Shown: positions 1 to 12,850 of the stretch, piece after piece
How the letters are laid out: each line of letters begins with the position of its first letter
How positions within the stretch are numbered: the stretch's first letter is position 1
Source of the DNA: Baylisascaris procyonis
Taxonomy: Eukaryota; Nematoda; Chromadorea; Rhabditida; Ascarididae
Direction: 5' to 3'
DNA length: 64,000 nucleotides
Assembly (NCBI GenBank): GCA_037389465.1
Contig: JAZARR010000008.1
Span: 1,302,001-1,366,000 of the forward strand
The notes under the pieces: model-generated
Database searches by the model: none
What the model was told of the DNA's origin: nothing
What the model saw: only the letters and a program-made list of their open reading frames with translations
Program-made: the position numbers and the translations under genes

Positions 1-776
1 ATACGGTAACATTTAACGCCGATCAGATTAGGCATGCATGCGATTCCTTTGTAGAAGATTTGCAGTTTACAAATGGTTAGTTGAGTTGAAGTACGAAAGC
101 AATATTGCATGTGCTTCATTATAGTTTTCGATGCTAATTGTTGCGATAAGAAGAAATGCAAAAGCGCATATCTCGCTAGCCTTTCTGGCGCGTTTTTCTA
201 TTTATTTCGACTTTCTGTTATTCTCTAATTCGATGAAAAATTTGGCGACTCTGTATCCGACAAAAATATAGAACTCGGCCTCTACCTTAAGGAGGGTTTG
301 GACAAATCGAGATGAGATAAGCTGGTAATATACAGTTGGCGCTAGCTAACTTTAAACGATAAAATGACCTGGAAAGCTATGTAGTCATAGGTGGAAAAAA
401 GGGAAATATTTGTGATCATTGTTCTCTTTCATATATGTGTGTCTTGCCGGCATATTTATAAACAATTAGGTTTTCAATACGAGATCACACTATTGCAGCT
501 TCACGGTCATTTTGGTTAAGTTCTCGTTTCTTACTCACTCTTCCCCTTTTCCTTCTTCAAATCAAGGGATCCCTCTTCTTATGGGCATCATTAACGCTCG
601 TCATTTCAGTAAGCAACCTTTTATGAGGAATATTTCGTTAAATGAAGTCATCAACTAACATAGCAGCGAATCAATAAAACAACGTTTAATTATAAAATTC
701 ATTTTCTTTATTGAACGATTAGCAAAATTATTGCAATGAATGCATTCAATAATGATGCTCTCCAGAAATGACTCAC
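1..776. other. slo-1 intron sequence to the left edge
   Basis: Exon 9 of slo-1 ends at 777 in phase 2 with a GTGAGT donor, so this stretch is the next intron. The expected continuation of RCK1 (a segment like HIVVCGHIT) was looked for on the minus strand and not found, so the next exon must lie outside the window. Nothing else is recognisable here. Confidence 0.7.
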
Positions 777-3700
777 TTTTTTCCATGTTCGCCTTTATAC
801 TCACCACCATACTTCTGTCTCGAACCGATCAAATCGGCAATCTCGGGCACATAACTAGCGAACATTGCCTACAAACTGATTCACTATCAATCATCTTATC
901 AATAAAAGCGAAGTGTACAAAACCGCCTTCATTTTATACGAACAACTAAACAGATATCAGTAAAAATAAAATTTATAGTGTTTTCAAAGTCACCGATTCT
1001 CAGAGAATGCTTCCAAAGTTTGAAGGAAGTGCTGAAAAATTTCTCAAGGAGTCTTCTCTCAGGGACTGCGGTCATCTTGTCGATAAGAACAGCTGTGTAG
1101 CTTGATCTGATGTTAAAAAAAAAACAAAGGATATTGTAATATGCGTAGCAAGTGAAATTTTGTGCACCTAACTTTTGTGCATATATGAATGTTTTGTGCA
1201 TCTAAGTTATGAATTTCTTCTCTCTTCTACTATTCAATAGTGAATGCCTTGAAGGGTCGATAGATTTGTAAGACGAACCAATCCGCCGAGGATGAAGAAC
1301 ACCATAAATAGACGACCGAGAAATGTCGTGCAATAAATATCCCCATATCCAACTGAAAAACGATTATTCACCTCAAACAACACAATTAATTAAAGCTTAG
1401 AATGTGATAAAATCTTAGTTTATTCGATAATTCAAATAAAAAAAAGTCGCACTTCTGAAAGGAATTAAAATTATCAGTCGATTACATATAAGACAGCTAA
1501 ATTCCACAAAATATGTTCATTTGGCGAAGAAATATCGATCGGAGTTCTGAGTTAATCCACGAACGAGTAAATGAAATCATTTCTGAGTTCACCTTACCAC
1601 TAACCAATTTTAATCCTCCTATGTTGATTAATACTCAAAGATATTTGCGTTTCTCTTTATGCATTTATTACTACCGATGATATTCGTCTGTAAATTTTAT
1701 TTTATTATTGGTTCCACCATGAACATATAAGGTATGCATTACTTTGTTTTTGAAATGGCCGCTATTCCTTATTGATTTTAATTTCGACCCTATCAATTTG
1801 CTTATCATCAAAACTATCACTGTTATAATAAACCGCTATTGATATTACTATTGAACATAATATTCTCATCAAATGTTCTTCGCAATCGAAATTTCACATC
1901 TGCGAAATTCAAATGAAAACAAACATTGACTAATGGGAAGTACATGACCATTTGTTTCCATTTTATCATTGAAGTTCTGCAATTCTCGCATGCTACTTGC
2001 AAAATTGGCCGATGAATATTGCAATAAATGGACATTAATCACAAAACATGTCGAAATGTCAACGTATTAGCTGTATGAACGGATGTAATAACTATGCATA
2101 AATTGGTGCATTAAAGTGGTATTCTTGATTATTTTAAATCAAAAGAAAATATTTCAATCAATTATCTTTGAGATTAATCGAATAAAAGTTGCAAATCAGG
2201 GATGGATGAAAAAATGAGCGAAAATATTTGAATGCAGGAAATTATGTTCATAATATTTTCTCCACTATTCACTAATGAAGATGGATGTTAAAAAAGAAAG
2301 TATTCGCATTTTTTAATTAATCTTAATCCTTTTTAATTAAAAAAAGAAGACACTAACCGGTTGACATAGTGACAAGTAGGAAATACACACAATCCCAATA
2401 TGTTATGCGATGTGTATTGGCAAAGTTCTTGAACGGATCACCGCTATTCTCCAGCTGCAATAATTTTCAATAATTTCTGAGTGGAATTTTATTCAATTAA
2501 TGATTGAAACATGTCTTCTTCTAAGTTTAATGCTTCTTCTAAATTTATTTATATTGTTCTTATTTATATATTATTCTTCCATCAAATCTCATTTATTTTT
2601 TTAATAACATTTTTTTTTGTAAAAATATAAAAATATTAATATGCATAGTAGAGGCATTATTCGTATGATTAAAATGAATACAAAATATCTGTAGCAAAAA
2701 TTTAAGTTATCCTCCGAGGATCATAAAACTGGTCTTTTGGAATGAATTTATCGAAACTTTCTAAATTGCACTCATATCTTCTTTTAACTGCGAAATTCAA
2801 CTTATTTTAAATACAATGCTCAATAATCTGTGGCAGTAGGAGAATATGATATATTTAACTTAGCACTAATATTTTCTAGTGGAATTTCTCGTCATTTGGC
2901 TAAGCGTTATTAATCAATCAACACAGTGAGGAATGTTAGCTGAAGACATGATCGATGATAGGATTAATTGGCGATCAATTTTCTAGCCTTTCACTCGCTC
3001 TTTTCTCTTATCGTTATCCTACTTCACCAGCTCTACATCCTCTACTTAATGCCTCTTGCCGATCTCAAAATTCGATCGTCATGATTCGTTGGATGTATGT
3101 GAAATAAGAGGATACTAACCACATGGATAAATCCAGCACCGGTGAGGCAAACAGAAATAAAAATGGAAAGAAGCTGAGTGAGCCGTATGGAGGAAGACGT
3201 CTTGAGCACATTGAGGTATTGCAGTATGTCTGGCACTGTCATTAATCGAAGCGCACGAAGGAAGCGAAGACCTCAATTTAGAATTTTATACGATACATTA
3301 AATGCATAATATACGATTAAATTTCTTAGGGCATAAGCTTCATTATCTAGAATGGTGGCAGAATAGATTACTAATAGTCAATAAGCAAAGCAACACAACA
3401 GATGGCTATTTGCTAACTCATTTTTGAATAAGTGAAGTAAATCCAAATTTCGACATATTCACTTTAAACACTATAAAAGTATGTAATTTATGACAATTTT
3501 TATAGATTCTATTGCCGAATTTACTCAATTCTTTTATAAAACAATTTGATTAATATTCGGTAAGAAATAAAAGTTGATGAAAGTAGAAAAATGCATTATT
3601 TAAAGCAAGGCCTATGTAAGGAAAAAATAAAGAGAATAATGACTGAAAAAGAATAGAAATTAAGCAGAATTAATCGTTTACCTAACCAATTACGCTCCAA

Positions 3701-6700
3701 GTAGATTGCCACAAAACTTGGAGGAATGGTGAAATAATCGATGAAACTATACACTTCCAATAGGAACCAAACCTTATCTGAGGCCGCTATAAACTGCAAT
3801 ATTATTCATTTATTTATTGCATAAAATTATAAATTCATTTTTAATAACGATATCGTTCAATTCGGATAAGTCCCTCCCCTCTCTCATTCTTTACTCAGAT
3901 AACAATAAGAAATATGAACAAGCAATAAGTAAGCTTCAAAAATGTCAGTATTTTTAAATGATGATAATATAAGATGCATAGAACGGGTTCGATGGCATAC
4001 AATCTTCATCATCTAACAAACTGTTTTGAAAGGGAAAATTTTGGGAAAAGTTGGAATATCTATATATGCAACTTGCAAGAATTATAGCATTAGAACTAAT
4101 TAAGCGGTCATATGCAATTCCAAAATATATTTGTTTTTGTCTACAAATGTGTTGAATTGCTTCAAAGATGTAAGAATGATTGTACATTCATTGAGTGTCC
4201 CCAACTATATTTTTTTTTTCATAGTTAACTTCTTTATTAAACTCTAATAGGAGGCGACTTTATTAGAGAATATAAAAAAAATGCATTACTAAACAACAAT
4301 CTCAAATGGGTAAATTTCGCAACACCACTATAGCAAAATTGACTGAGAAAATTTTAATTATGAGATTGATGTTGAAATCTCTTCGTAAATCTCTTCGAAA
4401 GAGTTTAAAACGGTGCTGCGCATCGTGAAAACGCTTGATAAATATCAATGGATTAATAGCTTCTAGAGAATAAAAACGTTGCAGAGGAAAATCTATAAAA
4501 AAAAAAAACGAAACAATGTTGAAATGATAGATGATGAGAGAGAGAGGGTCTGTTAGACGAATCAATGAAATATGTTGAAATACAAAAAGAACAAATCAAA
4601 AATCTAAATATGCATCAATTTAGAATGCGAAGCATTAAACGATTCAGCCTAGAATATTAATGCATGGAAAGAGAAGAGACCATAAGGAATGAAATGTGCC
4701 TTATTTTCCTTTGAGATTAAAATTTCAGCATCGATATTCAACTATCTGTAGTAAAATGCACCTCAAAGTTACGGTATGCGCATCATATGCGCATAAAGCA
4801 AGCTTAAGTTTAAAGCAGCAGCCGTTTGTCAGCTATATTTGTGTCGGATTTATGAAGATGTAAATGCACAATACTTTTGAAAATAGAGAGGGATGGTTTG
4901 TTTTGCTCAGAAAAATTGCCTTTTAAAAAAAAAGCTAAGAATTCGGCGATTTATTCAGAAATTTACCTAAATTTGAGAAACGAAAGAGTTAATGTCGAAT
5001 TCCATAAAAATAAATGAAAATGATATATATTTCTTATGCAGCAATGTGATGAGATCATCAGTAGACAAATCATTTATAAAAATAAAAAAAAAAATCAATT
5101 AGTTTTAAGATTTCTAATTTCCACTGCAATCAATCGTTACGGTAACATATGACGCATTAAACGTTCAAAAAAAAATTACTTACTAATAAAACGCAAACAT
5201 TAAAGTTTTTTTAATTATGCAGTCTCATAATTTAATGCCTACATTCACTGACATTAATACGGCTATAAAATAAATGAAGTGCTTACTTGGACTATAACAC
5301 AAATGAAATACTTCCCTTGGCGGTTGATTGCAAAGATTGAGAGAGAAGAATGTTTTTTTTTTAACCAAACTTATTCAATACTGCAACAAATCTCTGCTTA
5401 AAAAGAGTCCATCAAATCCCCTGTGGGAGAATATCGTCCTCATAAAGAGAGCAAAAGGGCGATTAAATCAAAGACAAACCCGAATGAAGAAGTAAATGAG
5501 GAAGAATATGTTAAAACCGAGGTCGATCTGCTGTGAAGGACTATCCGACCACGAAACACACGTTTCCACTTGGAAGTTTGGACTGCAATCATATAACTAA
5601 AAAAGATAGATCACTATAATAAATGATTAGTGATAAAAGCAATGCGGATTAATGCGGATTACCGCTAAACTGATTCGTTAAAATAAAAACAAGCATTATA
5701 ATGCAAATAGTGATAATGAGATGCTAAAACATTTAAATCTTTTTTTTTTTGTTCGACGATTCATTCAGCTAAACAAAATCTTTCCTATAATTAGATATTT
5801 TAAACAATGTCGCGGGCTTGTGAAGAAAATACAAAATTAAATGTTGACAAAATAAACAAAAAAAAAAACTGAATTGAGCTAAGTGAAATTCGTCTATGAT
5901 AGTCATTAATGAACTCTCATCCTTAAATCGATCAAATCGCTTTAAACTGTAAATCATATTTTTGCATACTAAATACGCTTATTAGCAAAATATTCCAGAA
6001 AATTAATAAGCAAATTTTCGAACAAATAAGAATCAAATTTATAAAATAGTATAGAATCTGAATGAAGATATAAGCACTAAGCAAATTTTATTTATTTTCG
6101 AGGATTATGATGTCATTCTTTTCTCTCTCTTTTTTTTTGCATTACTTGCTCGGTGATTATGCACGCTTCGTCGGACAACAATTGCATTTTCAAGTCTCAT
6201 TCGTATCGCCCTTTCCGTGTCGCCGATTGCGTTTAGTGTTCTATATTCTTTCAAGCAAAATCCCGATGTCTTTTTCTTAGACATAAATGCTTCAAACCAC
6301 AAACGAAGCATCACTTTGTGCAAAATGTCGCAGAACTTCATCGAAGCTTGAACGCATGACGAGCAATATTGGATTAGAAAATACCACCGCTATGAGAAAA
6401 GCAGAAAAAAAAATCGGAATTTCTAGATGACGTTAAGGAATCTAGGAAGATACATTCGTTCAATGTGTCACATAATCGAATGCAATGCAATGCAATGATG
6501 ATATCATTCATTTGCAAAAGACTAGAAGAAATATGCTGCTTGAAGAACGCTATCTATTAGCAGAAACGCTTCATATCACTCTCTCTCTGTGCATTCATCA
6601 TTACCAACTTATGCTTAATGCGTTCACTGGTAATGCGGATGCAATACAAAAGAATTGCAGATGTGCTTACTATACAAGTGCATAAAAATTTGGTTTATTT

Positions 6701-9700
6701 CGAAGATAATTGTTGCTTTGCGATCAAAATTAATTCGTATTTCTCCATCAAAAAAAAAAAAAAACTCCTTGAGTAACTTCACTAACTTATTCGATAGAAT
6801 AATAGCTATTTAAATATAAGCAAAACTATCAAAAAAAAAAACAATATTTATAGAAATCATTGAAGAATATATCGTAGCAAATCGCAGCGATATACAATTA
6901 TGCAAAGTGCACTTCTCATTATACACTTTAGAGTGTAGAATGAGATCATTTCTTAACAGCCTTTCTTCTTGTTATGACTTAAATGCTTCATTGTTCATGC
7001 CTTAGCACAATATCTTCATCGGCTCATAATGCGAATCAACATTTTCATAAGCTATCTTTCAAAAATTTGCCAATCATCACGTCATAAATCTGCTCGCAAA
7101 TTGACCTTATGCATAAACACATACTAAAAGTGAAAGGAAGAAATAAATTTGTGGATCTACGGTCCTCTCATAAAGGCAATCATAGCATGTTATACGTAGT
7201 ATTTTCAAAAGCAATAGGTCCTCGAGACGTAAACCTGTTGTTCCAGAATGAGAGTCGACAGAGGGACGTTTTATAGAAAGGAAATTGTTTTGGGAAGATG
7301 GAGCCTGCTCATCGTACAAAATAGAAGAAAGGAATCTCAAATGAAAACCGAAGGGAATGCCAATGTGTTGGAAAGGTGAGTTAATCGTCACTTTACAGTG
7401 GGCCCATCCTTCACCCTCTCAACAGGTTATGCGGCCCTCTATTCCAGAAAACGACATGATGTCCTCTATTCCAGAAAAACGACATGATGTCACATTTGAA
7501 AAGAGCAATCGGTCAATGGTCATTCGAATTAAATGCTAGCTGGCAAAGTTCGATTACTGCTGTATCGCTGTATCGAGAAATAAAAAGCACTCACTGTGAT
7601 GCGTCGTAAAAGTAGATGATAAGCGATCCAATAGAAAGAATGAAGACTAGCACAACGAGGATGCGGCCGGTCATGCTCTGTCCGGAGATCAGCTCACCAG
7701 CCCAGTCCTTCGCCTCAGTCATCCAACCGATCTGCACCTCCTCTTGCTTGAGCGCTATCCCGTCCACTTCGTTCTTTAACAGACCGTGTTTTCCGTTCAC
7801 CTTCAAACGTCACTTTCGCATGCAAATACCGACAAAAAATATAAACGTCCGACATACGTGTTGAATATATCATAACAAATTACCTCATGAGAGTAGTGCC
7901 ACATCGAGCCTGCAACCGTAGACGAGTCCCCCATCCATGCAGCACTAGCAGGAGATGTATACTGCAGCTGCACGCTGAACAGCAAAACAGCAGGAATCGT
8001 CAATTTTTCAAGATTAGGCGTCCATTTTAACGCAAAATTTTTTGACGAGTTAAAACAGCGATCTAAATGAATTTCTAACGTTTTTGGCGAGATGAAATTT
8101 TAGAAATGTCTGTTTGCAGGTAATAAATTGTGTTTAGAACTATAAACAGAGATGCTGTGGAGGTAATATGTCTATCTCGAGGAAAAAAATTTTTTAATTA
8201 GACGACAGAAAAAGGTCTAGAAGGGAGCAAATTCGGTTTATTGAAAGAAGGGTCCGATTCTCTCTCTATCTACCCCTTTCCCACCAACCCCGCCCCCTTC
8301 ACCGCACAAACACACACAACAGTCATATAACCGAGCCTGCTTACGAAGGGATTGATCGTGATATTCAGAACTCAACACAATCTGCACCATAACCTTAATT
8401 CGGATTTCCGAACGCTATGGGAATAAGGGGACGTAGCAGAGGGGGCATTTGCCAGATGACTCATACGAACTGCTGAAATAACTCGAAGTTGAAGAGGAAA
8501 AAACTCTCAACCAACAAGAAATTTCACTTGAAAATGTGAAATTTTTTATAATGAAGACCAATCCATTCAGTGAAAAAAATTTTTGAAACTATTATAAAAT
8601 TTCTCTCCAGATCAAGATCAATTGATAGACGAATTACTACATCTTTTTCTAATTGGCTAGATGAATGATGAGCACCACCTAAACGGCTAGATCAAAACGC
8701 TTGAAAATCTTTCACAAGAACGCTAAAAAAAAATCCCTGCAATAACTAGTGTTCCCGAAAGATGCACACTAAAAATCTATATGCCATTCGGTTAGACAAT
8801 AGATAAATTGCATCATTATCTGTGACATAAAAATTTCTTTAAAATTTGCAACTTTCGCGAAACATTTTGGTGATCACGAACTATGGTCAAAATTCTTATC
8901 ATTAGACTGTGAGAAGCTCATATTTATAGCTCGTGAATTCTCTCAAGAAATGGCGAAGGGCCAGGCAAGAAAAAGCCTATAGCAGGCGAATATGCGGAAA
9001 AGTTTATAAGAGTATAAAGCAAGAGCCGTAAAACCTCTATTTGGTCTCTTCACTTCATTGAAAACACCTGAATTGCAAATATCATAGCACGTTAGATTGT
9101 TGCCGAAAGTCAAGCCACACATGCAAATGATGGCTAAAAATGAAGAAAAAATTCGCAAATTGTTTAGTTCGAGTTGAAGTTTAGTTAAGCGGCTTCATTA
9201 TTTAAAAAAAAACAATGAAGTCCATTGGCTGTTGTCAATGAAGCTTAATATTACTATAATTATTCATGCAAATTTCACGCATTTATATTTAAAAAAAAAA
9301 AGACCGAATCAATACCTCTAGTTGTTCAGGTATCGCATCTAATTCATCGCGATCTCTCCTCTGACAAAATAAGTGCGTTATTATCCTCCACATCACCACA
9401 AGAAGCATTGAGACACAAAATGTCACTATGCTGAAAAGAAAAATAAATTAAAAGCAGAGAATCTCATATGCACAACTAAGAAAAAATATTCATTAGTAGC
9501 CCTCTTCATATGATCAGTTAAATAGTGCTAGTGAATTGCTGCAAATTTCCAGGACAGATGTATACATTGCAATGCATGCGTCTCGCAAAGAATAGTGCAA
9601 AAAAAAAGCATCGAGCAAGTGATTATGCAAATAAAACCATCACGGTTGCTAAATTTTATTACCGATTAACACCTTTAACGCTGAATGTTGGACTATATTG

Positions 9701-12414
9701 CGACGAAGCCAAAGGAGGATATTCGCAGTAAAGAAACCCCATTTCATTTACATTAGCGCAGAAGCCATACGATTCCACTCGATGATGAGTACAAAGAGGA
9801 ATTTGAGGTAGTATAAACCAATCCATGATTCTAAGTGGATCTGCGACAGTATTTGCATCTATAGTAAAGCCCAGTAGATTTCGTGAAAAGTCACAAAATG
9901 CTTTCTATCTATTTTTGCATTAATAACCTCTAAACGCAGCAAACGGAAATGGACAAAGGAAAAATGTTAGCGATGAAAACCTATTGACGGGGCTTTAACC
10001 GCACATACGGTAATTATTGCCTCGCATTCATGATTTCATGGCAAGGCTGGTGGCAAAAAAACCGAAAGTTTTCGACTCATAATCCTTCCATCCTCTTGCA
10101 TGACATATCTAATCATACTGTAGGCGCATCATCACCGCCAGAAATATACCGTATTGCAAAGATTAGATCATCAAACAACATGACTTAGATATGTGGTATC
10201 GCCTTGTAAATTTTCACTTTCAGTGCAATATTTGCAAACTGATACCGTAGCACAACTATCTATCATGCTTATTATTTCATACTTTATAGGCATGTCTATA
10301 GTTTCTTTATAATTTTCTGCTCTAAAAACGGCCTAAAAGTAAATAAAATGAGTTTTCAATTGCATCAATATGCTGCTCTCTAATCCATAAATATCAGGAC
10401 AATATTGCATGAGAAAAATCAAACAATTTCCAGCTTTTACTGCATAAGGCTATGCAGGAAATAACTACAAGAAATTTTTTTTTTAATTCAAAAGTAAAGT
10501 GCAAAAGCGAATTGAATAATTTCTGATCAACGATATTGTCTATGTTATTTTGGAAGTGTTGAAATTACTCGTAAAACACTCAAGTGAGTAATTCAGAGTT
10601 AATATTCTATGGCTTTCATAAAACAGCAAAGTTAATTATGATCGCCGAATTTGGAAACATTTCAGAATTCAAATTGAAGCTTCATTTATATGCCTATAAG
10701 CAGTAAGGGTATGTACATTAGCGTTTTCGCTTTCAACGACGATAGCTATGGATATATCGTTAGACGTTTAGCGCTAATTGCATTTTTCAATGCTTATTCG
10801 TGCGTAATTTAATTGGAAAAAAAAAGAAATTAAATTTCTTATTTGTTGATGCTAAACGGAATGGGTAAAGCTTTTTCGCTTGCACGGAAATATATGGTGA
10901 TTATACGTTGCATGAGAGGTTTTTTTGCTTATTTTTTTAATCATCAATTGATGAAATTTTAGGTGACGATTTCTGGACAAGAAGAATGTTTTACAAGTAG
11001 AAGCGCAAAAAATCTGAGACGAAAATGATAGTGCTTACTTAATACGCTATGACATTTCAGCTATCATGCAAATAAAAATATGAGCGAAAAAAAAACAGTA
11101 AGTGGAGAAGCATTTCAAAGCAAGGAAGGTGAACTGGCGAGGGGAAGTGGGGGAGGATGAGGCAACACATGCATTCTTGTGATCAAATCCGCTAGCTCAA
11201 TTTGTTGCGAAAATATGCAGAAAATTGCAAAGTGCTTAATTATGCCTTTCACAACAAAAACCATTCTGCCCAAAAAATTCGGTTGCCGGCTCAAGAACAA
11301 ATTCCAAACTTTATGATCAGCTGAGGTGGTAGTAAATAAGTCTCATTGAGAACGATGAGCCGTAACAAAATCAGAGATGATCAGTGTAAAAAGCACTTTT
11401 TACTTCAATCGTTTCAACTCGGAAACAAACCGGAAAATCTCAAGGTTCTACCATAAAAAGGAATAAATTTCCGTTAAATAATGAAATGGTTGCAAGTTAT
11501 TTAGACCAAAGAACACTAGCCTCAAAGCTCATTAGTGAAATTATTCAAAGCAAGAATCGTTAAGGTAGTCTTTTATTCGTGTTGAATGTGTCCAATCTAG
11601 CTCATTTTCAATACATAAAGGCCAAAGAGTTCGATTTAAACATTTCCCTTCGATTAGTTGAAAAGCATTTTCGTGTTTCAGGAAAACAAAGGGTACACTC
11701 GGAATGAGCACAGAGAATATGAACGAAGCTTAGGATCCCGCCCACGTACGATGTTTTCACTCACAATCGAAGGATGTTTTTCATCTAGGACTAAGCAAGA
11801 ATAAATTTGGCCTTACCATAAGAAGTTAACTGTCCTGAATAATTTGACCTGTTTTATATCGTTATCTAAGAACACTTCTGAGCAACACTCTTCCGGTCCA
11901 AAATTTCTGGGAGGAAATGTCTGACGTGATGTCTGGATCAAATCTTGCTGCGCTTCCGATCGGGCGACTGGTCTAGATCTTGTTCAGGCTGTGGTCCTCC
12001 TCGTAGCCGGGACCAGGACTGAATTTTACCTTGACCTCTTAACATGGATGTTCGTTTTAAATCATTTTAAAAGAAAGTTACGATAACGTTGAGTTGCGAA
12101 ATTATTTTTGAAATACTCGAAGTAACTCAAAACGAATATTAGAAAGGTGATTAGTTTTGTTGGGCAAAAACCATGCATGAGGACGTCAATCAAAATAGCA
12201 GCACAACGCAACACACAAAGATGTAAGGAAAACGATTAAAAAAGTGATACCTGGACAGAAGAAAACACCAATATTTGCGTTCCTCGAGGCACTTCCGCTC
12301 CTCATCGGTCATTTCTTGAAAGGCACGTGACATATTACAGTGCATGGGATAGCCATAAGGTGCTGGGGGGAAGCCCTTCGAACCCCCCGCGCCCGAGTGA
12401 TACACATCACTCAT
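777..12414 (-). CDS. slo-1: SLO-1 large-conductance Ca2+-activated K+ (BK) channel, N-terminal part; partial at left edge
   Basis: Pore-forming alpha subunit of the BK channel, which repolarises neurons and muscle in the plasma membrane. Nine exons on the minus strand join in phase: 12251-12414, 9316-9430, 7595-7800, 5480-5582, 3682-3793, 3120-3271, 2358-2454, 1279-1352 and 777-868, giving 371 residues plus two bases. The start is the ATG at 12414, opening [10 protein letters not shown], followed by the family motif [19 protein letters not shown]0 is encoded across exons 1-2. S1 ([20 protein letters not shown]) follows [16 protein letters not shown] in exon 3. S2 is in exon 4, S3 in exon 5, the arginine-bearing S4 ([20 protein letters not shown]) and S5 in exon 6, and the pore helix in exon 7. 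The filter TVGYGD is near residues 316-321, with its valine codon split by intron 7. S6 and the start of the RCK1 linker ([20 protein letters not shown]) are in exons 8-9. The missing RCK domains and calcium bowl should lie left of base 1. The long introns resemble slo-1 genes elsewhere. Identity is very sure; single splice sites are placed by eye. Confidence 0.96.
7436..7490. repeat. Short tandem duplication (27 and 28 bp) in slo-1 intron 3
   Basis: Two adjacent near-identical copies, 7436-7462 and 7463-7490, each begin CCTCTATTCCAGAAAA and end CGACATGATGT. They differ by one added A in the run. This looks like a recent slippage or tandem duplication. It lies just downstream of exon 3 and has no sign of coding. 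Confidence 0.8.
7884..7967 (-). CDS. Candidate 84-bp cassette exon of slo-1 (S0-S1 linker)
   Basis: This lies inside slo-1 intron 2, between exon 2 (ends phase 0 at 9316) and exon 3 (starts phase 0 at 7800). It has an acceptor ending GTGCAG, a GAG|GTAATT donor, and 28 open codons ([20 protein letters not shown] then SMWHYSHE). Its length keeps the reading frame, so inclusion would lengthen the cytosolic S0-S1 linker by 28 residues without breaking the channel. The base composition is richer in G+C than the intron around it. A stronger-looking acceptor 7 bases upstream (exon start 7974) would instead introduce a stop, so it could also be a poison exon, an alternative first exon or chance. I know of no homologue for the peptide. 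Confidence 0.35.
8273..8297 (-). other. C-rich tract, quadruplex-capable on the slo-1 sense strand
   Basis: Four C-runs of 4, 3, 4 and 5 bases separated by short spacers lie in slo-1 intron 2. The complementary strand is the slo-1 transcript strand, so the pre-mRNA carries four G-runs that could fold as a G-quadruplex about 300-400 bases upstream of the candidate cassette exon. Folding is inferred from the pattern only. Confidence 0.4.
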
Positions 12415-12850
12415 GTATATAGATTAACGCCAACAAACGTTCAGCTATGATGATCCTATCACGCAGGATAAGGGATCAGAACAATAGCTGAATGGCACTT
12501 CACTATGATAGGCACTAGTGGTGCGAGCGATCACTGTCACAGATCAGCGGGCGCTCAAATTGGACCACGAGAACAACGAGCTCGAGTAGTGCTCGCCGAA
12601 GCTAGATGAAGCTGGCTACGCGAAGCTCTCCGATCAATGAGATGCCTCGCGGGCCACAGCTGTGGCCGCTTGTCTTGTCGCACATCGATCGCGCGCTCCC
12701 TTCCAGAAACGAATGCGGACTAGCCTCACGGCCGGCGCATAAACCCGCCTCCTCATCCACACTATCTACCCCTCCAAATTAGTCTAACCCTCTTCATCTC
12801 CTTCCTTCTTCTTTCCCTTTTCTTCTCCCTTCTCTTCTTTGGTAACCTAG
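12415..12850 (-). promoter_or_regulatory. GC-richer region upstream of slo-1 (probable 5' UTR/promoter)
   Basis: Immediately upstream of the slo-1 start, about 12480-12760 is clearly richer in G+C and CG dinucleotides than its surroundings and has no convincing open frame. A pyrimidine-rich tract follows at about 12780-12845. Position and composition suggest the promoter and untranslated leader of slo-1; no TATA box or trans-splice acceptor was certain. Confidence 0.4.

Noticed and set aside
12190..12250. Extension of the first slo-1 exon past 12251
   Set aside because: The frame runs through a GTATCA donor into non-family sequence; exon 2 joins in phase and restores the S0 helix.
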